A stretch of DNA of 64,000 nt from Dactylosporangium vinaceum (GCF_019904175.1 NZ_CP061913.1:248001-312000), one strand, 5' to 3'; shown: positions 39,212 to 49,067, numbered from the stretch's first letter. Translations and numbers: made by a program. The notes: generated by a model from the letters alone, not told the origin.

Positions 39212-39954
39212 CCGCCGAGTGGCACCCCGAACCCCTGAGCGACGACCATGAGATCGGCTTGTTCGACTGCGGAGTGCCGGCGTTGAATCTGTGGCTCGCC
39301 ACTCAGGCCCGGCGGGCTCAGGCGGCCGACACCGCCCGAACCTATGTCTGGGCCGACGACGAGCGCGATGTCGTCGCCTACTACTCGATCTGTCCCACGC
39401 AACTCATGCGCAACGAGCTGCCGAGCCGGAGCGTGAGCGGCGGATTCACCGTCGTGCCGGCGTATCTCCTGGCCCGGCTGGCCCTCGACACGCGACTCCG
39501 GGGCAGAGGTCACGGCGGAGACCTCCTCGTCGACGCCCTCACGACCATCGTCAACGCGTCCGAGACGGGCGCCGGCCGGGTGATCGTCGTCGACGCAATC
39601 GACGGCGCGGCCGTCGGGTTCTACGAGCACTACGGCTTCATCCGGGTCCGCGACCAGGACGCCGACCATCAGCGTCTTGTCATGACCGTCGCGACGGCCA
39701 GGCGGAATCTGGGCATCGGTTCGCTCCGCTTCACGGCCAATGCCGGAATTCGGCTCGGCTCGATCGTCCTGCGGGCGCCGGACGGGACGGAAATCCCGGC
39801 CGTCGTGACCATGACGGAGCTCGAAGCGGTCATGAGTCGTATCAACGAACTGGCGGTGAGCCAGAACATGCAGCCTGACCTGCAGATCAACCTGAGCGAG
39901 GTTTTCATCGAGGTGCTTGGCCGCGACCCGATCGGCAACATCGAGCCAGGCTGA
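39208..39954 (+). CDS. GNAT toxin (TacT/AtaT type) with C-terminal extension
   Basis: A 248-residue acetyltransferase. Such toxins acetylate the amino group of charged tRNAs and stop translation. The N-terminal 170 residues match: FDCGVPALNLWL, ARTYVWADDERDVVAYYSI, the acetyl-CoA loop LRGRGHGGDLLVDAL and the catalytic-site FYEHYGF. The usual toxin ends just after the RLVMTVAT strand at about residue 165. Here about 80 further residues follow (LRFTANAGIRLG to GRDPIGNIEPG), which I do not recognise. Confidence 0.85.
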   Translation: MTAEWHPEPLSDDHEIGLFDCGVPALNLWLATQARRAQAADTARTYVWADDERDVVAYYSICPTQLMRNELPSRSVSGGFTVVPAYLLARLALDTRLRGRGHGGDLLVDALTTIVNASETGAGRVIVVDAIDGAAVGFYEHYGFIRVRDQDADHQRLVMTVATARRNLGIGSLRFTANAGIRLGSIVLRAPDGTEIPAVVTMTELEAVMSRINELAVSQNMQPDLQINLSEVFIEVLGRDPIGNIEPG

Positions 39955-40154
39955 CGTCGTACCGCTTGCAATGGCGTGTGTTGAACGCGCGACGTGGTCT
40001 GGCATCGCCTGATTCGGCCGGAGCCGGCGAAGCATGCCGCCGACCGTGATCAACGGCGATCAAGAGCTCGGCACGCCGCCGCCGCCCGTGCTCCCAGCAG
40101 CCGGTTCGCGGCCAAGCTGGCCGAGGTGCGCTGCCGCCGAGCGGGCACTGCTGG
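39955..40154. other. Short gap after toxin gene
   Basis: About 200 nt between the toxin stop and the stop of the leftward small membrane gene. I see no T-run terminator, small gene or repeat in it. Confidence 0.4.
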
Positions 40155-40454
40155 TCACGGGGCCTGGGAGGTGGTCGTGTTGATGTCGTGGGCCAGGCCG
40201 AACAGCCCGGCGAAGCAGTTGAGCAGGCACAGCCCCAGCAGCACGATCGGCGCCACGGTCAGCCCGATCCACACCCACAGCGCCACCTTCCCCGCCCGGA
40301 ACAGCCCCGCCCTCTCCCGCTCCACCGCACTGAGCGGCGGTGGCGGCGGTGGTGACCACGCGTACGGCGTGACAACCCGAGGCGGCGGCTGCGGGCCGTT
40401 CCACCGCGGTGGCCGTGGATGCGGCGTGTCGTTCGCACGGTCTACGCGAGCCAT
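40155..40454 (-). CDS. Small single-pass membrane protein
   Basis: A 99-residue protein with a Pro/Arg-rich N-terminal half (PHPRPPRWNGPQPPPRVV, then SPPPPPPLSAVERER) and one or two hydrophobic helices at the C-terminal half (KVALWVWIGLTVAPIVLLGL). GAGG upstream of the ATG is the ribosome site. The composition matches small actinomycete membrane proteins of unknown role. Confidence 0.6.
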   Translation of the reverse strand: MARVDRANDTPHPRPPRWNGPQPPPRVVTPYAWSPPPPPPLSAVERERAGLFRAGKVALWVWIGLTVAPIVLLGLCLLNCFAGLFGLAHDINTTTSQAP

Positions 40455-40504
40455 GCACCAAGCCTCAGCGACCCCGATCCGCGCCGGAAGACCCAACCCC
40501 GACC

Positions 40505-40513
40505 TGTGGATAA
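40505..40513 (-). promoter_or_regulatory. Isolated DnaA box in divergent intergenic region
   Basis: One perfect TTATCCACA (minus strand) lies in the 185-nt gap between divergent genes. It is the only perfect copy I found outside the cluster 3.5 kb to the left. Confidence 0.45.
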
Positions 40514-40639
40514 CTCCCGGCAAGAACCACAAAGCGGACACCGCGGCCGCCGGAATTGCCACGGACGAGTGAATCCGGTCGACACGGGCAAAAGCGGTCA
40601 TCCGGCGGATTATCATGCGGCGGCGTTACGCTCCGGCGC

Positions 40640-41959
40640 GTGGCTAGGGGAGCGGTCCGCAAGTTCGAGACGGCGCTCGGCGCGATCGGCGTGCTGGCGC
40701 TCATCATCACGGGCATCATCATCACCGGCTGGAATCCGCTGCCCAACGTCACCGACTGGTGGAACAAGGTCGCCGACAACGCCGGCAAGCTGTCCACCCC
40801 CGAGACCGGCTGGACCGACCGGGTCGGCGGGCAGCCGTCCTCCGCGGTCATCGCCGGCACCGCCACCGTCGTCTCCATGCGCGGCACCGTCGAGGCCCGC
40901 GCCCTCAGCGACGGGGCCGTCCTGTGGACGAAGGAGGCCGACTGGGCGGGCGTGGCCGGTGACGGCGGCAACGTCGTGGCGGTCGTCGGGCGCCGCGGTG
41001 TCGGGCTCCAGGCCCTGGACCCCGCGACCGGCACCGCCAAGTGGAAGGACAGCGAGGTCGTCGGCGCGTGGACGTACCGTGAAAGCGTCCTCACCCTCAC
41101 CTGCGGCGCCCTCTCCGACTGCACCCTCGCCGCCCGGGCGCCCAAGGACGGTGCGCAGATCTGGAAGCTCACCCTGCCGGGCGTGGGCCGGGTGCTCAAC
41201 GGCATCAACAGCGATCTTCTGGGTACCGAGGTCAAGGCCGACGCCTACCACGACGCCATCAACGCCATGCCCCGGGCCGTCCCCGCCATGCTCGGGTTCC
41301 CGATCGACCAGCGGGTGAAGGTCGTCGACACCGCGCGCGGCAAGCTGCTCCGCGAGGAGAACCCGTCGAGCACCACGAGGATCGTCGTCGCGGGCGGGCG
41401 CATCCTGGTGTCGACGGCGGCGCCGAAGGACGGCAACTGCCGCTACAGCCTCGAGGCGCGCGACGCGACGACCGGCAAGACGGTGTGGAAGAAGGACGGG
41501 TACGACCTGCACACGGCCTCCGGCGCCGGCTGCGAGCAGCGCCACGACCCGGCCGGCTCGGACACGGTCCTGATCGCGACCCGCGGCGACAACCGCGAGG
41601 TCTTCCTCTCCCCGCGCGACGGCCGGGAAATGTGGGCCGGTGCCGAGGGCGACCAGATCGTGGCGGCCGACAGCCAGTACGGCCTGGTCCGCTCCAACGG
41701 CGGCAAGACGCTTTCCGTCGTCGGCTTCGACAAGGGCGGCCGGCTCTGGCAGAAAGACGTCCCCGCCAAGTCCGACGTCGCCATTTCCCGCTACGCCGTG
41801 CTGGTCCGCGACGGCGCCGGCGGCACCCTTACCGCATACGCCCCCGACAACGGCCACACGCTCATCGAGGCGAAGTCGACATCGGACGTGCTCGGCATCG
41901 GCGAACAGGGCCTGATGCTCGGCCGGGGCCGAACGATCGGCTATCTCAAATACTCTTGA
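40640..41959 (+). CDS. Membrane-anchored PQQ-type beta-propeller protein
   Basis: A 439-residue protein with an N-terminal transmembrane helix (ALGAIGVLALIITGIIITGW) and an outer eight-blade-like propeller: VEARALSDGAVLWTKEA, LQALDPATGTAKWKDSE, LEARDATTGKTVWKKDG and VFLSPRDGREMWAGA. Several cysteine pairs suggest disulphides. It resembles the protein at 31.5-32.9 kb in layout but not closely in sequence. GTG 40640 is supported by TACGCT 7 nt upstream. Confidence 0.75.
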   Translation: MARGAVRKFETALGAIGVLALIITGIIITGWNPLPNVTDWWNKVADNAGKLSTPETGWTDRVGGQPSSAVIAGTATVVSMRGTVEARALSDGAVLWTKEADWAGVAGDGGNVVAVVGRRGVGLQALDPATGTAKWKDSEVVGAWTYRESVLTLTCGALSDCTLAARAPKDGAQIWKLTLPGVGRVLNGINSDLLGTEVKADAYHDAINAMPRAVPAMLGFPIDQRVKVVDTARGKLLREENPSSTTRIVVAGGRILVSTAAPKDGNCRYSLEARDATTGKTVWKKDGYDLHTASGAGCEQRHDPAGSDTVLIATRGDNREVFLSPRDGREMWAGAEGDQIVAADSQYGLVRSNGGKTLSVVGFDKGGRLWQKDVPAKSDVAISRYAVLVRDGAGGTLTAYAPDNGHTLIEAKSTSDVLGIGEQGLMLGRGRTIGYLKYS

Positions 41960-42659
41960 ACGTGGTGGTGAGCCGGCCGCCGGCGTAGTTGTGGAATGCC
42001 AGGGCCGGGGGCGCGTCCAGATCGACGTCGCCGTCCGGGTCCTCCCACGGGAAAATCAGCGTCGACGTCACACCGGGCGCGATCACCAGCGGCACCCCGG
42101 CGAACGTCGTGACGGTCGGGGTGTGGAAGTGCCCGCACAGCACCGCCACCACGTTGGGGTGCCGGCGGATGACCGCCTCCAGCCGCTCCTCGCCGAACTG
42201 CCGCACACCGTCGGCGAACCGCTGGCCGACGGTCACCGGCGGCTGGTGGAAACAGACGAACGCGGGCGTGTCACCGTCGAGTGTCGCATCCAGCCACGCC
42301 AATACCGAGTCCTCGATGAACCCCTCGTCCTTGCCCGGAATCGTCGAGTCCACGAGCGCGAACAGCGCATCGCCGACGAGCTCGGCGCGGTTCAGTGGCC
42401 CGAGCCCGGCCGCGACGAACTCCTCGCGCCGGTCGTGATTTCCGGGCAGGTGCAGCAGTTGTACGTCCAGTCGCCCGAAAATCCCGCGAAGCCGCTCGTA
42501 TTCGTCGGCGGTGCCGTGATCGGCGAGGTCACCGGTGAGCAGGACGGCGTCCACCCGGGTGTGCAGGCCGGCCAGGTAGTCGACGACCCGGGTCACGCGC
42601 TCGGCGCTGCGCGGTCCGTCGTCGAGGTGCGTATCGCTGACATGGGCGATGAGCGTCAT
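41946..42659 (-). CDS. Metallophosphoesterase, class III phosphodiesterase-like
   Basis: A 237-residue calcineurin-like enzyme with all metal motifs: HVSDTHLD, LTGDLADHG, LPGNHDRR, CFHQPPV and CGHFHTP. This layout is that of CpdA-type cyclic-nucleotide phosphodiesterases, though the true substrate may be another phosphodiester. TAGCGT lies 6 nt before the ATG, indicating a leaderless transcript. Confidence 0.9.
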   Translation of the reverse strand: MTLIAHVSDTHLDDGPRSAERVTRVVDYLAGLHTRVDAVLLTGDLADHGTADEYERLRGIFGRLDVQLLHLPGNHDRREEFVAAGLGPLNRAELVGDALFALVDSTIPGKDEGFIEDSVLAWLDATLDGDTPAFVCFHQPPVTVGQRFADGVRQFGEERLEAVIRRHPNVVAVLCGHFHTPTVTTFAGVPLVIAPGVTSTLIFPWEDPDGDVDLDAPPALAFHNYAGGRLTTTFKSI

Positions 42660-42715
42660 GGTGCGACGCTAGGTAGCCGCCGCCGGCCGGACAACAGCCA
42701 ATACCCGGTCCGCGG

Positions 42716-43273
42716 TCAGCGGTGCTCCATGACGAGCGCGAACGACGTGTGCGGGGTCAGGGCCTCGTACATGTGCGCGACGTCGCCGGCGAACGAGGCG
42801 TAGTCGTGCACGTCGAGGTCGACCGGGGTGTCCTCGGGCCCGACGCGGAGGCGTCCGCTGATCATCACCACGTGTTCGATGGTGCCGGGCAGGTGCGCGT
42901 CGGCTTTCCTCGCGCCTTCGGGTTCGACGCGCATCAGATAGATGTCGCGGCGAACTCCCGGTGGGCAGGTCGCCAGCAGCGTACCCACGAAATCGGCCTG
43001 TTCTGATTTGAGGGTGGGGCCGTCGCCGGCCCGAATCACGCGGGGCGCGGTGGGGGGCGGCTCCACCAGGCGGCTGAACGGCACGTTGAGCGCGACGGCC
43101 AGGGCCCAGAGCGTCTCGATGTTGGGGTTGCCGGCGCCGGACTCGAGCTGGCTCAGCGTCGACTTGGCGATCCCGGCGCGCTTCGCGACCTCGCTCAGTG
43201 ACGCCTTTTCCCGCTCGCGCTCGCGGCGGAGCGCGGCGGCGATGAGGCCGATCGGGGGCTTGTTCGGGTCCAT
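42716..43273 (-). CDS. XRE-family regulator with cupin domain
   Basis: A 185-residue protein with an HTH_3 domain (EKASLSEVAKRAGIAKSTLSQLESGAGNPNIETLWALA, residues about 23-60) and a C-terminal cupin (GTIEHVVMISGRLRVG, FAGDVAHMYEAL). It diverges from azlCD and three copies of GTTCG-N6-CGAAC lie between, so it most likely represses azlCD and itself in response to an amino-acid-related ligand. Confidence 0.88.
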   Translation of the reverse strand: MDPNKPPIGLIAAALRREREREKASLSEVAKRAGIAKSTLSQLESGAGNPNIETLWALAVALNVPFSRLVEPPPTAPRVIRAGDGPTLKSEQADFVGTLLATCPPGVRRDIYLMRVEPEGARKADAHLPGTIEHVVMISGRLRVGPEDTPVDLDVHDYASFAGDVAHMYEALTPHTSFALVMEHR

Positions 43274-43282
43274 ACAGGGTCC

Positions 43283-43368
43283 GTTCGGTACGTCGAACGA
43301 TCTATTCGGCTTGACGAACAGTCGGGTCGAGGTCCAGCATACCGAACTATGCGTTCGATACTCCGAAC
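43283..43368. promoter_or_regulatory. Three operators between XRE gene and azlC
   Basis: GTTCG-N6-CGAAC occurs at 43283-43298 and 43353-43368, and ATTCG-N6-CGAAC at 43304-43319. The third site lies within the first codons of azlC as annotated. Confidence 0.7.
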
Positions 43369-44005
43369 AGATCCCATCGCCCGGGACGTGGCGGCGCTGT
43401 GCGCGGCGACAGCTGTGGTGGGGGCGTCGTTCGGCGCTATCGCCTCGGCCGCCGGAGTGCCGTTCGTGCAGGTCGTGGCCATGAACCTGGTCGTCTTTGC
43501 CGGCGGCTCGCAGTTCCTCGCCGTGGGCCTGGCCGGCGCCGGGGCCACCGCGGCCGCGATCATCGTGGCCGGGCTGCTGCTCAACGCCCGCCACCTACCG
43601 TTCGGTCTGGCGATCGGCAGCGAAACCCTCGGCCGGCACCGGTTCATCGGCAGTCACCTGATGACCGACGAGTCGGTCGCGTTCGCCATTGCCCAGGACG
43701 ATCCGCAGCGCCGGCGCCGCGCCTATTGGCTCACCGGCATCAGCCTGTACATCACCTGGAATGTCGCATCCGCGGCCGGTGCGATAGCCGGATCCGTGCT
43801 CGGCGACCCGAGCGTGTACGGCATCGACGCCGCATTCCCGGCCGCGCTGCTCGCACTGACATTGCCGTCATTGAAAGACGCGGCATCGGTACGGGTAAGC
43901 CTCGCCGGAGCCGCGCTGGCCCTCATCGCCACGCCGTTCCTTCCCGCCGGCCTGCCGGTGCTCGTGGCGTTGCTCGGTCTCGTCCTGGCGGGGAAGCGCT
44001 CATGA
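43349..44005 (+). CDS. azlC: Branched-chain amino acid exporter, large subunit AzlC
   Basis: A 218-residue protein with five to six membrane segments and the AzlC landmarks GASFGAIASAAGVPF, FAGGSQFLAVGL, LLLNARHLPFGLAIGS and MTDESVAFAI. Together with AzlD it exports branched-chain amino acids or analogues. ATG 43349 has no visible ribosome site and an operator within its first codons; GTG 43388 is an alternative. It overlaps azlD by 4 nt. Confidence 0.88.
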   Translation: MRSILRTDPIARDVAALCAATAVVGASFGAIASAAGVPFVQVVAMNLVVFAGGSQFLAVGLAGAGATAAAIIVAGLLLNARHLPFGLAIGSETLGRHRFIGSHLMTDESVAFAIAQDDPQRRRRAYWLTGISLYITWNVASAAGAIAGSVLGDPSVYGIDAAFPAALLALTLPSLKDAASVRVSLAGAALALIATPFLPAGLPVLVALLGLVLAGKRS

Positions 44006-44310
44006 GCTGGATCGCGATCATCGTGCTCGCCGTCGGCACCTACGCGTTCCGTCTCGCCGGCCCCGTGCTGCGCGATCGGATCACGGTCTCCGACTCGGTC
44101 AGACGGCTGCTCGGACTCGCCGCCATCGCCCTGCTCGCCGCCCTCATCGCCACGGCGGCACTGCTGGACGGCGGGCGGTTCGTCGGCATCGCCCGACCGG
44201 CCGGCGTCGTCGTCGGCGCGGTCCTGGCCTGGCGGAAGGCGCCGTTCGTCGTGGTCGTGGTCGCCGCCGCTCTGACCGCCGCCCTGCTCAGGGTCGCCGG
44301 CGTCGAGTAA
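44002..44310 (+). CDS. azlD: Branched-chain amino acid exporter, small subunit AzlD
   Basis: A 102-residue protein with four hydrophobic segments and the family N-terminus [14 protein letters not shown] (normally TxxxRxxP). It is the obligate partner of AzlC and is translationally coupled to it by an ATGA overlap. Confidence 0.88.
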   Translation: MSWIAIIVLAVGTYAFRLAGPVLRDRITVSDSVRRLLGLAAIALLAALIATAALLDGGRFVGIARPAGVVVGAVLAWRKAPFVVVVVAAALTAALLRVAGVE

Positions 44311-44316
44311 TACAGT
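44311..44316 (+). promoter_or_regulatory. Leaderless-type -10 box of fumarase gene
   Basis: TACAGT immediately follows the azlD stop and ends 7 nt before the fumarase ATG. Confidence 0.45.
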
Positions 44317-44323
44317 CGAGGGC

Positions 44324-45958
<1,635 letters not shown>

Positions 45959-45971
45959 ATCGTCGGGCAGT

Positions 45972-46038
45972 CCTCCCGGTGCCACAGATCGGCCCCTAGC
46001 CAGCGCTCGAATCGCTGGCGGGGGCCTAGACCGGGAGG
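45972..46038 (+). promoter_or_regulatory. Three-tier hairpin enclosing ribosome site of first element gene
   Basis: CCTCCCGGT (45972) pairs with ACCGGGAGG (46030), GGCCCC (45991) with GGGGCC (46021), and CCAGCG (46000) with CGCTGG (46013) around a 7-nt loop. The right outer arm holds GGGAGG, the ribosome site of the ATG at 46049, and the left arm holds TCCTCC. It could also act as terminator for the fumarase gene. Confidence 0.65.
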
Positions 46039-46048
46039 CACCCCGACC

Positions 46049-46456
46049 ATGACGATCATTGTCCCCACTCCCGCCGAGGCGCGCGACCTCCGCACCGCCT
46101 TCACGCACAACGGCGTCGTCGACCGCGCCGAGCAGGCGCTCCGCACGGTCCGGTTCGTGACCGACGTCGCCACCGCCGCCGAGCTGCTGCCCACGTGGGC
46201 CTACGCCGATACCCTGACCGAGCGCGAGCGCCGCGCCGTCCTCGCCCGGTTCATGTGCCCCGAGCTCGTCGGCGACGGTGACGAGCAGCGCGTCTGCGGC
46301 GAGCAGGTCACCACGCGGGTGTCCCACGCCGCCACCGACACCCCGTGGCGTGACAGCTACGCGGCGTGCGACAGCTGCGCAGACCGCCTCACCGGCCCGG
46401 AGTTCGCGCTCCTCGGCCCCGAGCGCACGTCGCTGATTCTGTGGGGCGGGAAGTGA
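46049..46456 (+). CDS. Small element protein with two Cys pairs
   Basis: A 135-residue protein of unknown family. Cysteines in RFMCPELVG, QRVCGEQV and YAACDSCADRL could bind zinc. GGGAGG lies 10 nt before the ATG inside a hairpin. It opens a rightward run of overlapping genes leading to the TraB-like gene and is coupled to the next by a GTGA overlap. Confidence 0.65.
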   Translation: MTIIVPTPAEARDLRTAFTHNGVVDRAEQALRTVRFVTDVATAAELLPTWAYADTLTERERRAVLARFMCPELVGDGDEQRVCGEQVTTRVSHAATDTPWRDSYAACDSCADRLTGPEFALLGPERTSLILWGGK

Positions 46457-46566
46457 CCGCCCGCCGCGCCCGGCTGTACCGCGGCGCGTTCGTCGTGGTC
46501 GAGCTGACGCGCTGGGCGTGCTTCGTCGCCGCCCTCGCCTGCACCGCCGCAGAGGTGAGCCGATGA
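46453..46566 (+). CDS. Tiny membrane protein
   Basis: A 37-residue peptide with one hydrophobic helix (FVVVELTRWACFVAALACTAA). Both ends overlap neighbours by 4 nt (GTGA and ATGA), which is the main support. Function unknown. Confidence 0.5.
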   Translation: MTARRARLYRGAFVVVELTRWACFVAALACTAAEVSR

Positions 46567-46748
46567 GGGCGGCCCTGCGCGCCGTGGCCGAAGCGCGCCT
46601 CGCCGCCGCCCTCGCGGGCGTGCCGCTCGACGAGCCCGGACGCCGCTTCGTCGCGTGGGTCGAGCGCGGCGACGCCGATGCACTCGATGGGCTCGCCTCC
46701 CTCATCGAGGCCACGCGTGCGGCTCACCAGCCGCGGGGTGCACGATGA
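46563..46748 (+). CDS. Small helical protein
   Basis: A 61-residue, Ala/Arg-rich, probably all-helical protein (LRAVAEARLAAALAGVPLDE). Coupled to both neighbours by ATGA overlaps. No family is recognised. Confidence 0.55.
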   Translation: MRAALRAVAEARLAAALAGVPLDEPGRRFVAWVERGDADALDGLASLIEATRAAHQPRGAR

Positions 46749-47074
46749 AGGCGCCCGAGGTGATCTTTCGGGAGCCGGGCGAGGACGGTCCACGTGGACG
46801 TGGACCGTCGACCGACGACGTCGAGCCGATCGTCGGTCAGACCGAGATCGACAGCATCGATCAGGCCGAGGCGGGCGGCGTCGAGCCTGGTGACGACGTT
46901 GAGCCACGTACTGCGGCGGCCACCGCTGCCCGCAGGCGCAAGCATGCCGAGAAGCTGGCCACCAGCCTCGGCCCGCGCATCGGCGACCTGCCCGACGCTC
47001 ATCTGCGGGCGCTGACAGGCGTTCTGTTCGCCGCCTGTGCCGAACGCGGCTTGACGGTTCCCGACCTGCGATGA
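46745..47074 (+). CDS. Small acidic protein upstream of translocase
   Basis: A 109-residue protein with an acidic, disordered first half (DDVEPIVGQTEIDSIDQAEAGGVEPGDDVEP) and a helical C-terminus (RKHAEKLATSLGPRIGDLPDAHLRALTGVLF). A 24-nt dyad lies in its early codons. Overlaps the TraB-like gene by 4 nt. Unknown function. Confidence 0.6.
   Translation: MKAPEVIFREPGEDGPRGRGPSTDDVEPIVGQTEIDSIDQAEAGGVEPGDDVEPRTAAATAARRRKHAEKLATSLGPRIGDLPDAHLRALTGVLFAACAERGLTVPDLR
46785..46808 (+). repeat. 24-nt dyad containing a 17-mer repeated after traB
   Basis: ACGGTCCAC and GTGGACCGT face each other across GTGGAC. The inner 17-mer TCCACGTGGACGTGGAC (46789-46805) recurs exactly at 48617-48633, near the 3' end of the translocase gene. 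Tandem GTGGAC units are a possible translocase recognition site. Confidence 0.5.
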
Positions 47075-48831
47075 CACGTCACACGATCGTCAGAGTCGCC
47101 GCCCGCTACGTCAGCGGGCGGCCGCTCGACGGGCGCTCCGTCCGGGAGTACCCGTATCTCTCCCGCGGCGCGGGGCGCTGGCCCGGCTGGCAGCGTCAGG
47201 CGGCGCGCCTCGGTGTCCCCGCGACCGCAGCCACCACGGCCTATGCCGCAACCGCCTACACGGACTACACGCGGGCTGCGGGCGTGACCCTCGCCGTCGT
47301 CGCCGCCCGAGCCGCTCGCCGGAGGTGGGCGCGGCGCCGTTTCCGCCGGGCCTACCTCTCCCCGACCCTCGCCGCCCTGTCCGTGCCGCTCGGTGGGGCG
47401 CGGGTGCGGCTGCACGTCGACCCCGGGCTCGGCACGCTCATGCCCCGGCTGGCCAAGCCGCTCTCGCCCGCCGAGGTCGCCGTCCGGCGCTGGTACGGGC
47501 AGCGGGTCGAGCCGGTGCTGCGCTGGCCCGTCGACCGCGCGATGCGGGCCTGGTGGACGCTGCAGCGAGCCTGCCGGCCCGCGACACAACGGCTCGCGGT
47601 GTTCCGCCGGCCGGGCGCCGAGGACACCGGTCCGCGCATCGACCTCACGATCGACACCCCGTATCTGACGGACGAGCAGCGCAAGCTCGTGTCCTCGATC
47701 GTCCGCAGCAAGATTCCCGCCGGTGAGCTGGTCGAATCATGGGACCAGGTGGGCGCGAGCGTGTCGGCCCGCTGGACCGTCCGGAGGCGGCCACCCTCCC
47801 GCGTGGGCCTGGCCGAACTGCTCGCCGCACTGCCGAAGCTGGCTGAGTGGGAGTTCTACCTCGGCGCCTCGGTCGGCGAGGTGCCGGTGATCCTGAGCCT
47901 GAAGGACGACTCGCCGCACATCGCCGTGTCGGCCGGCTCGGGCGCGGGCAAGAGCGTGCTCGCGCAGCTCGTCGCCGTGCAGGTGCTCGCCCGCGGCGGC
48001 CGGGTGGTCATCCTCGGCCGCAAGGGCTCCCACAGGTGGGCGCTCGGGCTGGCCGGCGTCGACTACTGCCATCGCCCGGAACAGATGCACCAGGCGCTGA
48101 TCCGGGCCGCGAGGGTGGCCGACGAGCGCAACACCCTCGCCATGCACGAGGCCGACGACTGGGATCCCGGCCCGCGCACCCTCGTGATCTGCGAGGAGCT
48201 CAACGCCACGATCGGCCAGCTCACCACCTACTGGGCCGACACCCGGGGCAAGAGCGACCCGAAGCGCTCGCCCGCGGTCACCGCGCTCGGGGAGCTGCTG
48301 TTCATGGGCCGCTCAGCGAAGATCAACGTGCTCGCGATTGCCCAAATGCTGACCGCTCGGGCGATCGGCGGGCCCGAGGCCCGGGAAAACTTCGGCGTGC
48401 GCTGCCTCGCCCGCTACACGGCGAACGCGTGGAAGATGCTCGTCCCCGAGGCGGCGATGCCGCGGGCGTCGCGCACGCTCGGCCGCTGGCAAATCGTCAT
48501 CGGCGGCGTGGCCACCGAGTGCCAGGTCGCATACCTCACCAGGACCGAGGCACGGGCCGTCGCCGCCCCTGTCCACATGTCCGCGAAAGACCCTGATGGC
48601 CCGCTGACCAGCGATGTCCACGTGGACGTGGACACGATCACCCTTCGCGAGGCAGCCGACCGGGGCGTCATCCCCTGGTCGGTCGGCGCCGCGCAGAAGC
48701 GCCTGCAGCGCGACCGCGAGCACGCCCCGACCCCCTGCGGCACCCGCGGCCGGGCCGACCTGTACCGCGTCACCGACCTGATCGAGTGGGTGTCGGGCAC
48801 GCTGGCCCCGTATGCGGGAGATGCGTCATGA
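47071..48831 (+). CDS. FtsK/SpoIIIE-type DNA translocase (TraB-like)
   Basis: A 586-residue protein likely to move double-stranded DNA between mycelial cells, as TraB does in AICEs and Streptomyces plasmids. One hydrophobic segment lies near residue 65-90. The ATPase has Walker A VSAGSGAGKSVLAQL near residue 290 and Walker B TLVICEELNA near residue 370, with an FtsK-like LLFMGRSAKINVLAIAQ. The C-terminal RGVIPWSVGAAQKRLQRDRE looks like a small winged-helix DNA-reading domain. Coupled to neighbours by 4-nt overlaps. Confidence 0.88.
   Translation: MTRHTIVRVAARYVSGRPLDGRSVREYPYLSRGAGRWPGWQRQAARLGVPATAATTAYAATAYTDYTRAAGVTLAVVAARAARRRWARRRFRRAYLSPTLAALSVPLGGARVRLHVDPGLGTLMPRLAKPLSPAEVAVRRWYGQRVEPVLRWPVDRAMRAWWTLQRACRPATQRLAVFRRPGAEDTGPRIDLTIDTPYLTDEQRKLVSSIVRSKIPAGELVESWDQVGASVSARWTVRRRPPSRVGLAELLAALPKLAEWEFYLGASVGEVPVILSLKDDSPHIAVSAGSGAGKSVLAQLVAVQVLARGGRVVILGRKGSHRWALGLAGVDYCHRPEQMHQALIRAARVADERNTLAMHEADDWDPGPRTLVICEELNATIGQLTTYWADTRGKSDPKRSPAVTALGELLFMGRSAKINVLAIAQMLTARAIGGPEARENFGVRCLARYTANAWKMLVPEAAMPRASRTLGRWQIVIGGVATECQVAYLTRTEARAVAAPVHMSAKDPDGPLTSDVHVDVDTITLREAADRGVIPWSVGAAQKRLQRDREHAPTPCGTRGRADLYRVTDLIEWVSGTLAPYAGDAS
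48617..48633 (+). repeat. Second copy of the 17-mer TCCACGTGGACGTGGAC
   Basis: Exact match to 46789-46805. Here it encodes HVDVDT within the translocase; there it encodes different residues in another frame, so shared protein sequence does not explain it. Confidence 0.55.
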
Positions 48832-49067
48832 GCGCCGTCCTCGCGGCCGCGGCCCTGGGCGCGCTGGCCGGTCTCGTCGCCGGGGCGACGCTCGGCTACC
48901 GGGTGGCCGTCGCCTCGCGGACGTACCGCGACGCCCGGACGACCACACGTAATGCTCGCGGGCTGTGGCGGCAACTGCCGCGCGACTGGTCGAGGGTGGC
49001 CGGTGTGCTGGGCTGGCTGGCCGTCGTCGCGTTCCTCGTCGTGGCCTACCTGCCGGGCAGCCGGTGA
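48828..49067 (+). CDS. Small membrane protein, possible Spd-like
   Basis: A 79-residue protein with two hydrophobic helices at its ends (LAAAALGALAGLVAGATLGYRVAV and VAGVLGWLAVVAFLVVAYL) and a basic middle. Position right after the translocase recalls the small spread (Spd) proteins of AICEs; this is by position and topology only. Confidence 0.6.
   Translation: MSAVLAAAALGALAGLVAGATLGYRVAVASRTYRDARTTTRNARGLWRQLPRDWSRVAGVLGWLAVVAFLVVAYLPGSR

Noticed and set aside
45996..46030. Possible tRNA 3' fragment (CAGCG-CTCGAAT-CGCTG looks like a T arm) marking attL
   Set aside because: The loop lacks T54, no matching acceptor strand or whole tRNA is nearby, and the arm is better explained as the inner tier of a larger hairpin.
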